DNA of 64,000 nt from positions 1 through 64,000 of the forward strand of contig SVGY01000007.1 of assembly GCA_015056145.1 (NCBI GenBank), in the 5' to 3' direction. Made by a program: the position numbers and the translations under genes. Each line of letters opens with the position of its first letter. The first letter of the stretch is position 1. Of this stretch, positions 14,346-22,659 are shown one piece after another. Below the pieces are notes generated by a model. The model did no database searches. It worked only from the letters and a program-made list of their open reading frames with translations, and was not told the DNA's origin. Origin of the DNA: Clostridiales bacterium. GTDB lineage: Bacteria; Bacillota; Clostridia; Christensenellales; Aristaeellaceae.

Positions 14346-16145
14346 ATGCTGCTCACCGCAGAAAATATCCAAAAAAATTACGGCATGAAGCAACTGCTGG
14401 ATGGGGTGACGCTCTATCTGAATGCAGGCGAACGCATTGGCCTGATCGGCGTTAACGGCACCGGAAAGAGCACTTTTCTGAAAATCCTCGCAGGCATTGA
14501 GGATCCTGATTCAGGCCGGCTGACCCGGGATCCCAACGTGCAGATTTCCTATTTGCCGCAGGTTCCGGTGATGGATGACAACCTGACCGTTTTGGAACAG
14601 GTTTTTGCGGGGCACCCAGCGGAGTTCCGTCATCTGAACGAATACGAAGCCAAAGCCACGCTCAGCAAGCTGGGCATCGTCGATTTCGAGCAGAAGATCG
14701 GGCAGCTCTCCGGCGGGCAGCGCAAGCGTGTGGCGCTGGCCACGGTTTTTGTGCATCCTGCGGATGTGCTGATTCTGGACGAACCCACCAACCATCTTGA
14801 CGCAGAAATGGTCACCTGGCTGGAGGAGAAACTGTCCAAATTCACCGGCGGTCTTGTTATGATCACCCACGACCGTTATTTTCTCGAAAACGTGGTGACT
14901 CGCATTGCAGAATTGTCCTTTGGCAAAATGTATTTTTACGATGCAAACTATTCTAAATATCTGGAATTGAAAGCCCAGCGGCTGGAAATGGATCAGGCAT
15001 CCGAACGCAAGCGCCAGGCCCTTCTGAGAAGGGAAACTGAATGGATCATGCGAGGCTGCCGTGCTCGTTCCACCAAAAGCACGGAGCGCATCGCCCGCTA
15101 TGAGGCCCTGAAAGCACAGGAAGCGCCACAAACCGGCAGCACGGTTTCCATCACCTCCGCCGCTTCTCGGCTGGGACGCAAAACCGTTGAGCTGGATCAT
15201 GTTTCCAAGGCGTACGCTGGTCGTACCATCATCCGGGATTTTTCCTACACTCTGCTCAGGGATGACCGGGTAGGCATCATTGGCCGCAACGGCGCAGGCA
15301 AGTCCACCCTGCTGAATATGATCTCCGGTGAACTTTTGCCCGATAGCGGAACGGTTGATTTTGGCGGAACCGTACGCATTGGCTACTTCACGCAGGAAGG
15401 ACGGGAGCTGAATCCCAACCAGCGTCCCTATGACTACATCCATGAGGTGGCTTCCGAGGTTCACACCAAGGAAGGCCGCATTTCTGCCACGCAAATGATG
15501 GAGCGGTTCCTCTTCCCCTCCGACCTGCAGTTTTCCACCATAGGCCGGCTCTCCGGCGGTGAACGGCGCCGCCTGTACCTGCTGGGCATCTTGATGAGTG
15601 CGCCCAACATTCTTTTGCTGGATGAGCCTACCAACGACCTGGACGTGGAAACGCTGACCATCCTGGAGGATTATCTCTCCGAGTTCCCGGGGGCGGTGGT
15701 CGCTGTTTCTCACGACCGCTATTTTCTTGACAAGATTGCCACATCCATTCTGGAAGTGCAGGGTGACGGAACCGTACGCCGCACCATGGGCGGCTATTCC
15801 GACTGGCTGCTTCTTCGGGAAATGGACGAAAAACCGCCGGTTCCCAAGGAGCACCGTGAATCACGGGAAAAACGCACCGATCGTCCCCAGAAGCTGAAGT
15901 TTTCCTTCAAGGAGCAGCGGGAGTACGATACCATCGATCAGGATATTGCCGATCTGGAAGCACGCATTTCAGACTGTGATGCACAAATCAGTAAGAACGC
16001 CAGTGATTATGTCCGCTTGCAGGAGCTCATGGAGGAAAAAGCCGCACTGGAGGCTCAGCTGGAAGAGAAGACGGAGCGCTGGGTTTATTTGTACGATCTC
16101 GCTGAACGTATTGCCGAGCAGGAGACTAAGAAGGGGGGAGCGTAG
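14346..16145 (+). CDS. ABC-F family ATPase (Uup/EttA-like, ribosome-associated)
   Basis: Soluble protein (599 aa) with two ABC domains and no membrane segments. Domain 1 has GVNGTGKST, LSGGQRKRVALA and ILDEPTNHLD. Domain 2 has GRNGAGKST, LSGGERRRLYLL and LLDEPTNDLD. A charged linker lies between them, and a C-terminal coiled coil (~515-590, KFSFKEQREYDTIDQDIADL) is as in Uup-type proteins. ABC-F proteins act on the ribosome in translation or antibiotic protection; the subtype is not certain. CCGGAGG precedes the ATG at 14346. Confidence 0.9.
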   Translation: MLLTAENIQKNYGMKQLLDGVTLYLNAGERIGLIGVNGTGKSTFLKILAGIEDPDSGRLTRDPNVQISYLPQVPVMDDNLTVLEQVFAGHPAEFRHLNEYEAKATLSKLGIVDFEQKIGQLSGGQRKRVALATVFVHPADVLILDEPTNHLDAEMVTWLEEKLSKFTGGLVMITHDRYFLENVVTRIAELSFGKMYFYDANYSKYLELKAQRLEMDQASERKRQALLRRETEWIMRGCRARSTKSTERIARYEALKAQEAPQTGSTVSITSAASRLGRKTVELDHVSKAYAGRTIIRDFSYTLLRDDRVGIIGRNGAGKSTLLNMISGELLPDSGTVDFGGTVRIGYFTQEGRELNPNQRPYDYIHEVASEVHTKEGRISATQMMERFLFPSDLQFSTIGRLSGGERRRLYLLGILMSAPNILLLDEPTNDLDVETLTILEDYLSEFPGAVVAVSHDRYFLDKIATSILEVQGDGTVRRTMGGYSDWLLLREMDEKPPVPKEHRESREKRTDRPQKLKFSFKEQREYDTIDQDIADLEARISDCDAQISKNASDYVRLQELMEEKAALEAQLEEKTERWVYLYDLAERIAEQETKKGGA

Positions 16146-16446
16146 AGAACTCCTTGCTGTCAATTGACAGTTTCGGGCCCCTGGATACCACTCGTCTGTT
16201 TGTAAAGCCATATTACAGGGAATACAAAACTCCACTGGAAATATACGAGGCAAAATGCATTAGGGTTTTCGACAAACGCTATAGGTTAAATCACCTATAA
16301 CATGTTATTCTCGTGGGAACATCCAAAAGATACAGGCCCTCAACCCCTGCTCTTCCGTAAAGAAGGGCAGGTTTTTTGCGGACGACGGGTAATGATTTGT
16401 TATAAATGAAGACAAAAAAGAAAGCATTTGTGTAATGGCGATAAAG
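16146..16446. other. Intergenic region with two palindromes and a terminator
   Basis: CTGTCAATTGACAG at 16154-16167 is a perfect palindrome. TATAGGTTAAATCACCTATA at 16280-16299 has 7-base arms. The terminator is annotated separately. I see no gene and no cyclic-di-GMP riboswitch motif. Confidence 0.5.
16345..16377 (+). terminator. Terminator after the ABC-F gene
   Basis: CTGCTCTTC / GAAGGGCAG hairpin followed by GTTTTTT. Confidence 0.65.
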
Positions 16447-16475
16447 TTGACGCAACTTGCGGAGGGTGCTATAAT
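16447..16475 (+). promoter_or_regulatory. Promoter of the EAL/GGDEF gene
   Basis: TTGACG, exact 17-base spacer, TATAAT; about 88 bases before the start codon. Confidence 0.75.
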
Positions 16476-16562
16476 TTATCTGAATGCACAAAATGAACGA
16501 TATATAGTCCGGCTGAGGCATCATAATCATACGTCCCAAGCGGCAGAAAAGCGGGGTTGTAT

Positions 16563-19500
16563 ATGAAAGAGCAAAAGCAAACGGCACCCAGAAAAAAAGA
16601 AAATATGCGGAGGAACAAAAATACGACGGTTGGGAACAATGCGTCGCTGCCCAGCTTGCAGAATTTTTTCCGCATCACCCAGAAGGTGCTCGAGGAACAG
16701 CCTGGGAAGCAATTTGTCATTATCCATTGGGATATTGACAGTTTTAAGGTGTTCAATAATCTTTACGGCACCGAGTCTGGAGATAAACTGCTCAGCGAGA
16801 TCGCCCGGCGGTGCGCACTGCTGAAAAAGCAGAATCCGCATGTGATCAGCTATGGTTACATGGGCGCTGACCATTTCCTTTTGTGCTGGGATGGCGAGCA
16901 TTTTGAACCGGAAGAAGCGTGGAAAACCATCAGCGCAATGGTGCAGGCCTCCTTCCCGGAATTCACTTTTTCCGTAAAGTGTGGCCTGAGAAAGCTGGAC
17001 AGCAATATGGAAGTGAGCGCTGCCTGCGAGCAGGCGCTGCTTGCGTTGCGTTCCATCAAGGGTAGCTATGATGTGAATTTCGTCTGGTACGACGAAAAAA
17101 TGCTGGAAATCCGTCTCAAGGAGATCGAAATCACTTCCACAATGAAGGCTGCCCTGAAACGGGGCGATTTTGTGCCTTATTTCCAACCTCAGTATAATCA
17201 CCTTACCGGCGAAATGATCGGCATGGAGGCTCTGGCACGCTGGATTCATCCGGAAAAAGGCCTGCTTTCGCCTGCAGTTTTTATTCCCGTTTTTGAACGC
17301 ACCGGCTTTATTTTCGAGATGGATAAATGTATCTGGGAAAAGGCCTGCGCCTGCCTGCGCCGCTGGATGGATGCCGGGCTAAATCCGCCGCCCCTGTCGG
17401 TGAATGTGTCCCGCAAATCCCTGTATCATCCCGGGTTTATTCCCAGCTTGAACAGGGTGGTGGAACGATATCGTATCGACACGGATATGCTCCATTTGGA
17501 AATAACAGAATCTGCCTATATGGAAAACAAAGAGCAGCTGCTCAGTATCATCGCAAGGCTTCATGACCTTGGTTTCCGGGTGGAAATGGACGATTTCGGA
17601 AGCGGTTTTTCTTCCCTGAATTTTTTGAAGGACGTTCCGGTGGATCTGATCAAACTGGATACGGAATTCCTTTCCATGAAAAACGGCAACCGGGGCAAGG
17701 GCGGCAACATCCTCAGCTCCGTTATCCGCCTGGCCCATGGCATCAATCTGGATATAATCGCCGAGGGCGTGGAGGATAAGCATCAGGCCGATCTGCTCAA
17801 GAGCCTGGGCTGTATGGACATGCAGGGCTATTATTTTGCCCGCCCCATGACGGAAGCCCAGCTTACGGACCTGCTTAGTACAGGGCAGGTGGCCAGCCGT
17901 AAAACAGAACCCGAGGACAAGGGTGTGGATATGGCGGTGGATTTTCTGGACGATACCACCCAGAGCGCCCTTTTGTTCAACAGCTTTGTGGGCGGCGCGG
18001 CTATACTGGAATACCGGGGCGATACTGCCGCCATACTGCGCATGAACGACAAATTTTTCGATGTGCTGGGCGTAGGCGCAGAGGAATACCGGGAACAGCA
18101 ATTGAGGGTAATGGAATCCTTCACCCCGGAGACCAGAGCCGCCTACAGAGAAATGCTGGAAAGCGCCATCCGTACCGGCGATGAGGCGGAGTGCGAAAGC
18201 TGCTCCCTGAACCTGTGCTCCAATAAGGGGCCGGTATGGATCCATAACCGGGTGCGATTCCTGGCCCGGAAAGTGGACAGCTATCTGTTCTACCTGGCGG
18301 TGGAAAACATCACCCACAAAAAGAAGCTGGAGGAAAATAACCGCCAGTTGATCCGTCAGCTGGATGAAAAAATGCAGATGCAGGCCAAAATGCTGGATAA
18401 TATTCCTGCGGCGGTGGCGCTTTTCCGTATCCGGGAGGGCAGGATGGTCTGCGATCATCTGAGCCGGGGCGCAAGGGAATTGCTGGCCTTTGGCGCAGAT
18501 GCACGGGATGATATGGACGTCCTCCGCCACATGGAGCGGATGACCATGCAGGGTACTCAGGAGCTTGACCGGGAGATAAAAAGGACCCTGGAGGGCAACC
18601 CCATTCCCATCAACCATGACCTTTGTATCCGCACTGCGGAGGGCCAGGAACACTGGCTTAACCTGAGCGCTGCGCCTCATTATGACGAGGACGGCCAGCT
18701 TTGCTATTTCGGCATCTATACCGATGTGACCGAGCGCAAACGCAGCGAGATTATGCGCCGGCTCAGGGAAGCAGAGTACCGCAGCGTGGTGCGCCTGTGC
18801 CGCAAGGTTATCTGCCGCTACAGCCTGAAGAACGGAAGCATCTCCATGATGGAGGAATCCGCAAAGCTGATGGGCCTGCCTCCCTGCGTGGAAAACGGCC
18901 CAGAAGCCTTTGTTGCAAACGGAAATATTCTTGAGGAATCCCAGCAGGAATGGCGGGACGTTTTCGCAGCGATCAACGCCGGGCAGGAGAAGGGACACCT
19001 GGAAGAGCTGGGTATGCGTTACCACGACGGCAGCGTGCATTGGTACACCATGCAGTATACCTGCGTGCGGGTGGATAACGAGCGGCTGGATAATGTAACC
19101 CTGGCTTTTGAAGATATTACCGAAGAGCATCTGAAGGAGCGGGAGAAGACCTTTGAATATGCAGCCATGTTTAAAGCGCTGCACCGTGTCTATCCCATGA
19201 CCATTGCCTGCAACCTTACCCAGAACAGCTTCTATGTGCTGGAAAACGAGAACTACATCCATCACAATATGGGCCGCAGCGGAGCGAGGGGCAACTTTGA
19301 CGACTTGATCGTCCGAGGGCTGGACAGCCTTCCGCTGGAGGAACGCAAACAGTTTATGCAGACTTTCGGCAGAGAGGGCCTGCTGAACCGATTTGCAGCC
19401 GGCGAGGATACCATCGAGCTGGAACACCACCAGTACGATGATCAGGGCAAGCTGCACTGGGTGAAAACCACGGTGCTTCGGATCGATAACCCCAATAACG

Positions 19501-21776
19501 ACGATATTCTGGAACTGACCATGGGCCAATGCATCGACAGCCGCAAAGCGGATGAAGAACGGCTCAAGGAAGAACTGAACGCAGCTTCCACCATACTGAC
19601 CATCAGCGAAAAAGAGGCGGAGGTGCGTGTGGCTCTGTCCAGGCGTGGCCGTTCCATCTGCCGCTATGACTGGAATGGAAGGGTGCTGACCCTGCCCAGG
19701 GAATATGCGGGGCAGCATGGCTTCCCCCAAAGCTTTACCATGAAGGACACCAGGAGCGATGTGGCCGTGAAGCGTGCAAAGCAGCGTGTGGGGCTGTACC
19801 TCGGCCTGCGCAAGGCGCTTCTTCGGGGAGATATCACCGGTCAGGAGGAAATATCCTACCTGAACGACGAAGGCCGGGAATGCTGGGAAAAGGCTGAGTT
19901 CATCACCCTCTTTGATGCGGAGCGAAATCCTGTGCGTTCGCTCATCGCCCTTGAGGATACCACCGCCGAGCATCAGAGGAAAGAAACCAGCGAAGAGATT
20001 CCTTTCAGTGTACACATCCTGCGCCTGGTGGCAGAGCATTCCGGACGACTGGTGTACTATCTGGATCTGGAAAGCGGTACCATCCGGGCCCTGGATAAGG
20101 AAGAATGCAGGAAAGTAGGCTTGCCTGCCAGCATGAAGACCAACGCCACCTTCCTTTACCGCCGCATTTCCGTGGCAAGCGGCGATACGGTGGATGCCAT
20201 GGTGGAGAAGATACGCCAGGGCGTGCCCCGGGGCGAAATGAAAGCTCAGATCCGGAGAAGGGATAATCGGCAGCAATGGTTCGATATCCACTATTCCACC
20301 ATCTGGAATGACCAAAGCAATGTTATAGGCGCCATCATCTCCCTTCTGGATGTGACCCAGCTGCACCGGCAGGAAATTGCCTACGAGCGCTATCAGCTTG
20401 CCATGGATGAAGCACGGCAGCAGGGCATGTTCTACCTTGAGGTGGATCTGACCTCCGACCAGGTGGATCATGCAGGCGGAAGCCTTCTGGGCGATTCGGA
20501 AAAGGAGTGGCTGAACCACAAGAATTATTCCCATGTGCTGGAAATGCTGATACGGGATCTGTTTACCGACGAAAACCGGGAACAGGCAAGAAGAACTTTC
20601 GCCAGAGAAAACCTTCTGGGCATATTTGGCCAGGAGAGCCTTCCGGAAAACGACTGGCAGGTTATCTTCCCGACAAAGAAGGTGCGGCACTGGCTGCGCA
20701 TTGCGGTGGAGCTGCTGCAGGATTCCTTTACGGGTCACATCCGTGCATTTATCACCATGAATGACGTAACGGCGGAAAAAGAAGCCTTCCTGCAGGTACA
20801 GCGCCGTGCGGAGCTGGATGGACTTACTGGCGCATACAACCGTGCGTCGGTGGAGGCCATGGTGAACAAGTCTCTCCAGGAAAACAACGAAGGCCTGGCA
20901 GCGTTGATTTTGCTGGATCTGGACGACCTGAAGGTTATCAATGACCGCTACGGACACCAGCAGGGAGACTATGTGCTGCGCAAAATTTCCGAAATTATGA
21001 TGGAACACTTTGATTCCACCGATCTGGTGGGACGTGTGGGCGGCGACGAGTTTGTTGCATTCCTGCCCCGTGTGGCCAGCGAAGCGGTGCTGCGGCGTTC
21101 CATCCAGTCGCTGATGGATAAATTCCTTCATATCAACCTGGGCGAAAACGATGAGTATCAGGTACATTGCAGCGCCGGCTGCGCCATGGCTTTGCCCGGC
21201 AAGGAAGATTTCGGCAGCCTGTACCGCAACGCCGACCTTGCCCTGTACCACATCAAACGCAATGGCAAGAACGACTACGTCCTCTTCACCCCGGAGATGC
21301 TGGAGGAAGGCTTCCAGTATCATGGCCACCGGGAAGTAACGCTGAAGGATAAGCGGCTGTTCTCCACCGAGGAGCTGAGTTCCTTCCTGAGCATGATTGC
21401 GGAATTGTATCCCATGGTGCTTTCCATGAATTTGAGCCGCAATACTCTCTACCTTATGGAAGCAAGGCAGTTTATCAATTCCTCTCTGCCTAAATACGGA
21501 TCGCTCAGCGATTTCCTGAATTCCTACCGCAAAACCGTGAAGGAGGAAAACTGGGTAAATGTGACGGAGGGCGAAAACCCCCGTGCCCAGCTGATGAACG
21601 CTTACCGCCAGGGCAAGAGGCGGCTTGCATTCCTGGACCAGCAGGAGGACGACGCAGGTCGGCTGCGCCGGGTGGAAACCAACCTGCTGATGTACGAAAA
21701 CAGCAAAGGGGAAATCTGCGGGTTTGCTCTGATGCGTCCTCTGGATGAACCGGAACAGAAAAACGGAAGGGAATAA
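16563..21776 (+). CDS. Giant EAL / multi-PAS / GGDEF cyclic-di-GMP protein
   Basis: The protein has 1737 aa. A degenerate N-terminal GGDEF-like domain (~30-180) has YMGADHF where GGDEF should be. A full EAL phosphodiesterase domain (~195-440) follows, with MEALARW, VNVSRKS, LEITESA, DDFGSGFSS and AEGVED. About five PAS-like sensor modules come next (~450-1420). A canonical diguanylate cyclase is at ~1425-1590 (LDLDDLKVINDRYG, GRVGGDEF near 1493). The last 120 residues repeat a motif found mid-protein (LYPMVLSMNLSRNTLYLME against VYPMTIACNLTQNSFYVLE). It has no transmembrane segments, so it is a cytoplasmic sensor. It could both make and degrade cyclic-di-GMP. Confidence 0.92.
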   Translation: MKEQKQTAPRKKENMRRNKNTTVGNNASLPSLQNFFRITQKVLEEQPGKQFVIIHWDIDSFKVFNNLYGTESGDKLLSEIARRCALLKKQNPHVISYGYMGADHFLLCWDGEHFEPEEAWKTISAMVQASFPEFTFSVKCGLRKLDSNMEVSAACEQALLALRSIKGSYDVNFVWYDEKMLEIRLKEIEITSTMKAALKRGDFVPYFQPQYNHLTGEMIGMEALARWIHPEKGLLSPAVFIPVFERTGFIFEMDKCIWEKACACLRRWMDAGLNPPPLSVNVSRKSLYHPGFIPSLNRVVERYRIDTDMLHLEITESAYMENKEQLLSIIARLHDLGFRVEMDDFGSGFSSLNFLKDVPVDLIKLDTEFLSMKNGNRGKGGNILSSVIRLAHGINLDIIAEGVEDKHQADLLKSLGCMDMQGYYFARPMTEAQLTDLLSTGQVASRKTEPEDKGVDMAVDFLDDTTQSALLFNSFVGGAAILEYRGDTAAILRMNDKFFDVLGVGAEEYREQQLRVMESFTPETRAAYREMLESAIRTGDEAECESCSLNLCSNKGPVWIHNRVRFLARKVDSYLFYLAVENITHKKKLEENNRQLIRQLDEKMQMQAKMLDNIPAAVALFRIREGRMVCDHLSRGARELLAFGADARDDMDVLRHMERMTMQGTQELDREIKRTLEGNPIPINHDLCIRTAEGQEHWLNLSAAPHYDEDGQLCYFGIYTDVTERKRSEIMRRLREAEYRSVVRLCRKVICRYSLKNGSISMMEESAKLMGLPPCVENGPEAFVANGNILEESQQEWRDVFAAINAGQEKGHLEELGMRYHDGSVHWYTMQYTCVRVDNERLDNVTLAFEDITEEHLKEREKTFEYAAMFKALHRVYPMTIACNLTQNSFYVLENENYIHHNMGRSGARGNFDDLIVRGLDSLPLEERKQFMQTFGREGLLNRFAAGEDTIELEHHQYDDQGKLHWVKTTVLRIDNPNNDDILELTMGQCIDSRKADEERLKEELNAASTILTISEKEAEVRVALSRRGRSICRYDWNGRVLTLPREYAGQHGFPQSFTMKDTRSDVAVKRAKQRVGLYLGLRKALLRGDITGQEEISYLNDEGRECWEKAEFITLFDAERNPVRSLIALEDTTAEHQRKETSEEIPFSVHILRLVAEHSGRLVYYLDLESGTIRALDKEECRKVGLPASMKTNATFLYRRISVASGDTVDAMVEKIRQGVPRGEMKAQIRRRDNRQQWFDIHYSTIWNDQSNVIGAIISLLDVTQLHRQEIAYERYQLAMDEARQQGMFYLEVDLTSDQVDHAGGSLLGDSEKEWLNHKNYSHVLEMLIRDLFTDENREQARRTFARENLLGIFGQESLPENDWQVIFPTKKVRHWLRIAVELLQDSFTGHIRAFITMNDVTAEKEAFLQVQRRAELDGLTGAYNRASVEAMVNKSLQENNEGLAALILLDLDDLKVINDRYGHQQGDYVLRKISEIMMEHFDSTDLVGRVGGDEFVAFLPRVASEAVLRRSIQSLMDKFLHINLGENDEYQVHCSAGCAMALPGKEDFGSLYRNADLALYHIKRNGKNDYVLFTPEMLEEGFQYHGHREVTLKDKRLFSTEELSSFLSMIAELYPMVLSMNLSRNTLYLMEARQFINSSLPKYGSLSDFLNSYRKTVKEENWVNVTEGENPRAQLMNAYRQGKRRLAFLDQQEDDAGRLRRVETNLLMYENSKGEICGFALMRPLDEPEQKNGRE

Positions 21777-21781
21777 AGTAT

Positions 21782-22513
21782 ATGAACCAGATCATTCAGT
21801 CTCTTTTGGACAGGAAGTCCGTCCGTGTGTTTGAAGAAAAATCCATCCCGGAGGAGGAGAAAAAGCTGATCCTCCGTGCGGCCATGGAGGCACCCACCGC
21901 CGGGAACCAGCAGCTGTATACCATTTTGGATATTACGGACCAGAGCCTCAAGGATAAGCTGGTGGACAGCTGCGATCATCAACCCTTCATCGGCAAGGCT
22001 CCCATGGTGCTGATTTTCTGCGCTGATGTGCAGAAATGGCTGGATGCCTTTGAAGAGGCTGGCTCTGAACCTCGCAAGCCCGGCGCAGGCGACCTGCTGC
22101 TTGCCATTGAGGATACCATGATCGCTGCTCAGAACGCAGTCGTAGCTGCGGAAAGCCTGGGGATCGGTTCCTGCTATATCGGCGATATTCTGGAAAATAA
22201 GGAGTTCCATCAGGAACTGTTCCATCTGCCCCGGTATGTGCTGCCCATCGGCATGCTGGTGTTTGGCTACCCCACCCAGCAGCAGAAGGAGCGCCAGAAG
22301 CCACAGCGCTGCGCCCTGGAGGATGTTGTTCAGGAGAATGTATACCGTCGCCGCAACGGCGAAGAACTGCGCCGCATGTTTGACCATCGGGTGGGGCAGC
22401 AGGGCTTTGACCAGTGGATGCTTGCCTTCTGCAACCGTAAGTACAACTCCGATTTCTCCCGGGAAATGAGCCGTTCTGCCGCCGCCTATGTGGAGGAATG
22501 GCTGAAGGATTAA
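21782..22513 (+). CDS. Nitroreductase-family FMN oxidoreductase
   Basis: The protein (243 aa) has the NfsA/FRP-like fold signature: DRKSVRVFEEKSIPEEE at the N-terminus, AAMEAPTAGNQQ for FMN binding, AIEDTMIAAQNAVVAAESLG, and GSCYIGDI in the core. It probably reduces nitro or quinone compounds with NAD(P)H; the substrate is unknown. It starts six bases after the EAL/GGDEF stop codon, so the two are likely co-transcribed. A terminator follows. Confidence 0.85.
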   Translation: MNQIIQSLLDRKSVRVFEEKSIPEEEKKLILRAAMEAPTAGNQQLYTILDITDQSLKDKLVDSCDHQPFIGKAPMVLIFCADVQKWLDAFEEAGSEPRKPGAGDLLLAIEDTMIAAQNAVVAAESLGIGSCYIGDILENKEFHQELFHLPRYVLPIGMLVFGYPTQQQKERQKPQRCALEDVVQENVYRRRNGEELRRMFDHRVGQQGFDQWMLAFCNRKYNSDFSREMSRSAAAYVEEWLKD

Positions 22514-22547
22514 GAGAACCGGATGTTTGCAAAAAACGAATAAAAAC

Positions 22548-22586
22548 AAAACCCAGCGCCGGAGATTGAGCCGGACGCTGGGTTTG
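22548..22586. terminator. Terminator after the nitroreductase gene
   Basis: AAAACCCAGCG..CCGG / CCGG.CGCTGGGTTTG with a loop of about 8 bases; weak T-run. Confidence 0.65.
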
Positions 22587-22659
22587 TTGTTCAGGGAAAT
22601 TTGTTCGGGAGCGTTTTTTGTGGATGGCTTTTGCTTGCGAAAGGTATGCCAGGGAAATA

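Noticed and set aside
16146-16562. Possible cyclic-di-GMP riboswitch before the EAL/GGDEF gene
   Set aside because: Looked for GEMM-type conserved sequences and saw none.
17379-21329. 1316-codon antisense frame under the EAL/GGDEF gene
   Set aside because: Antisense of a strongly supported multidomain gene; the translation has no domains.
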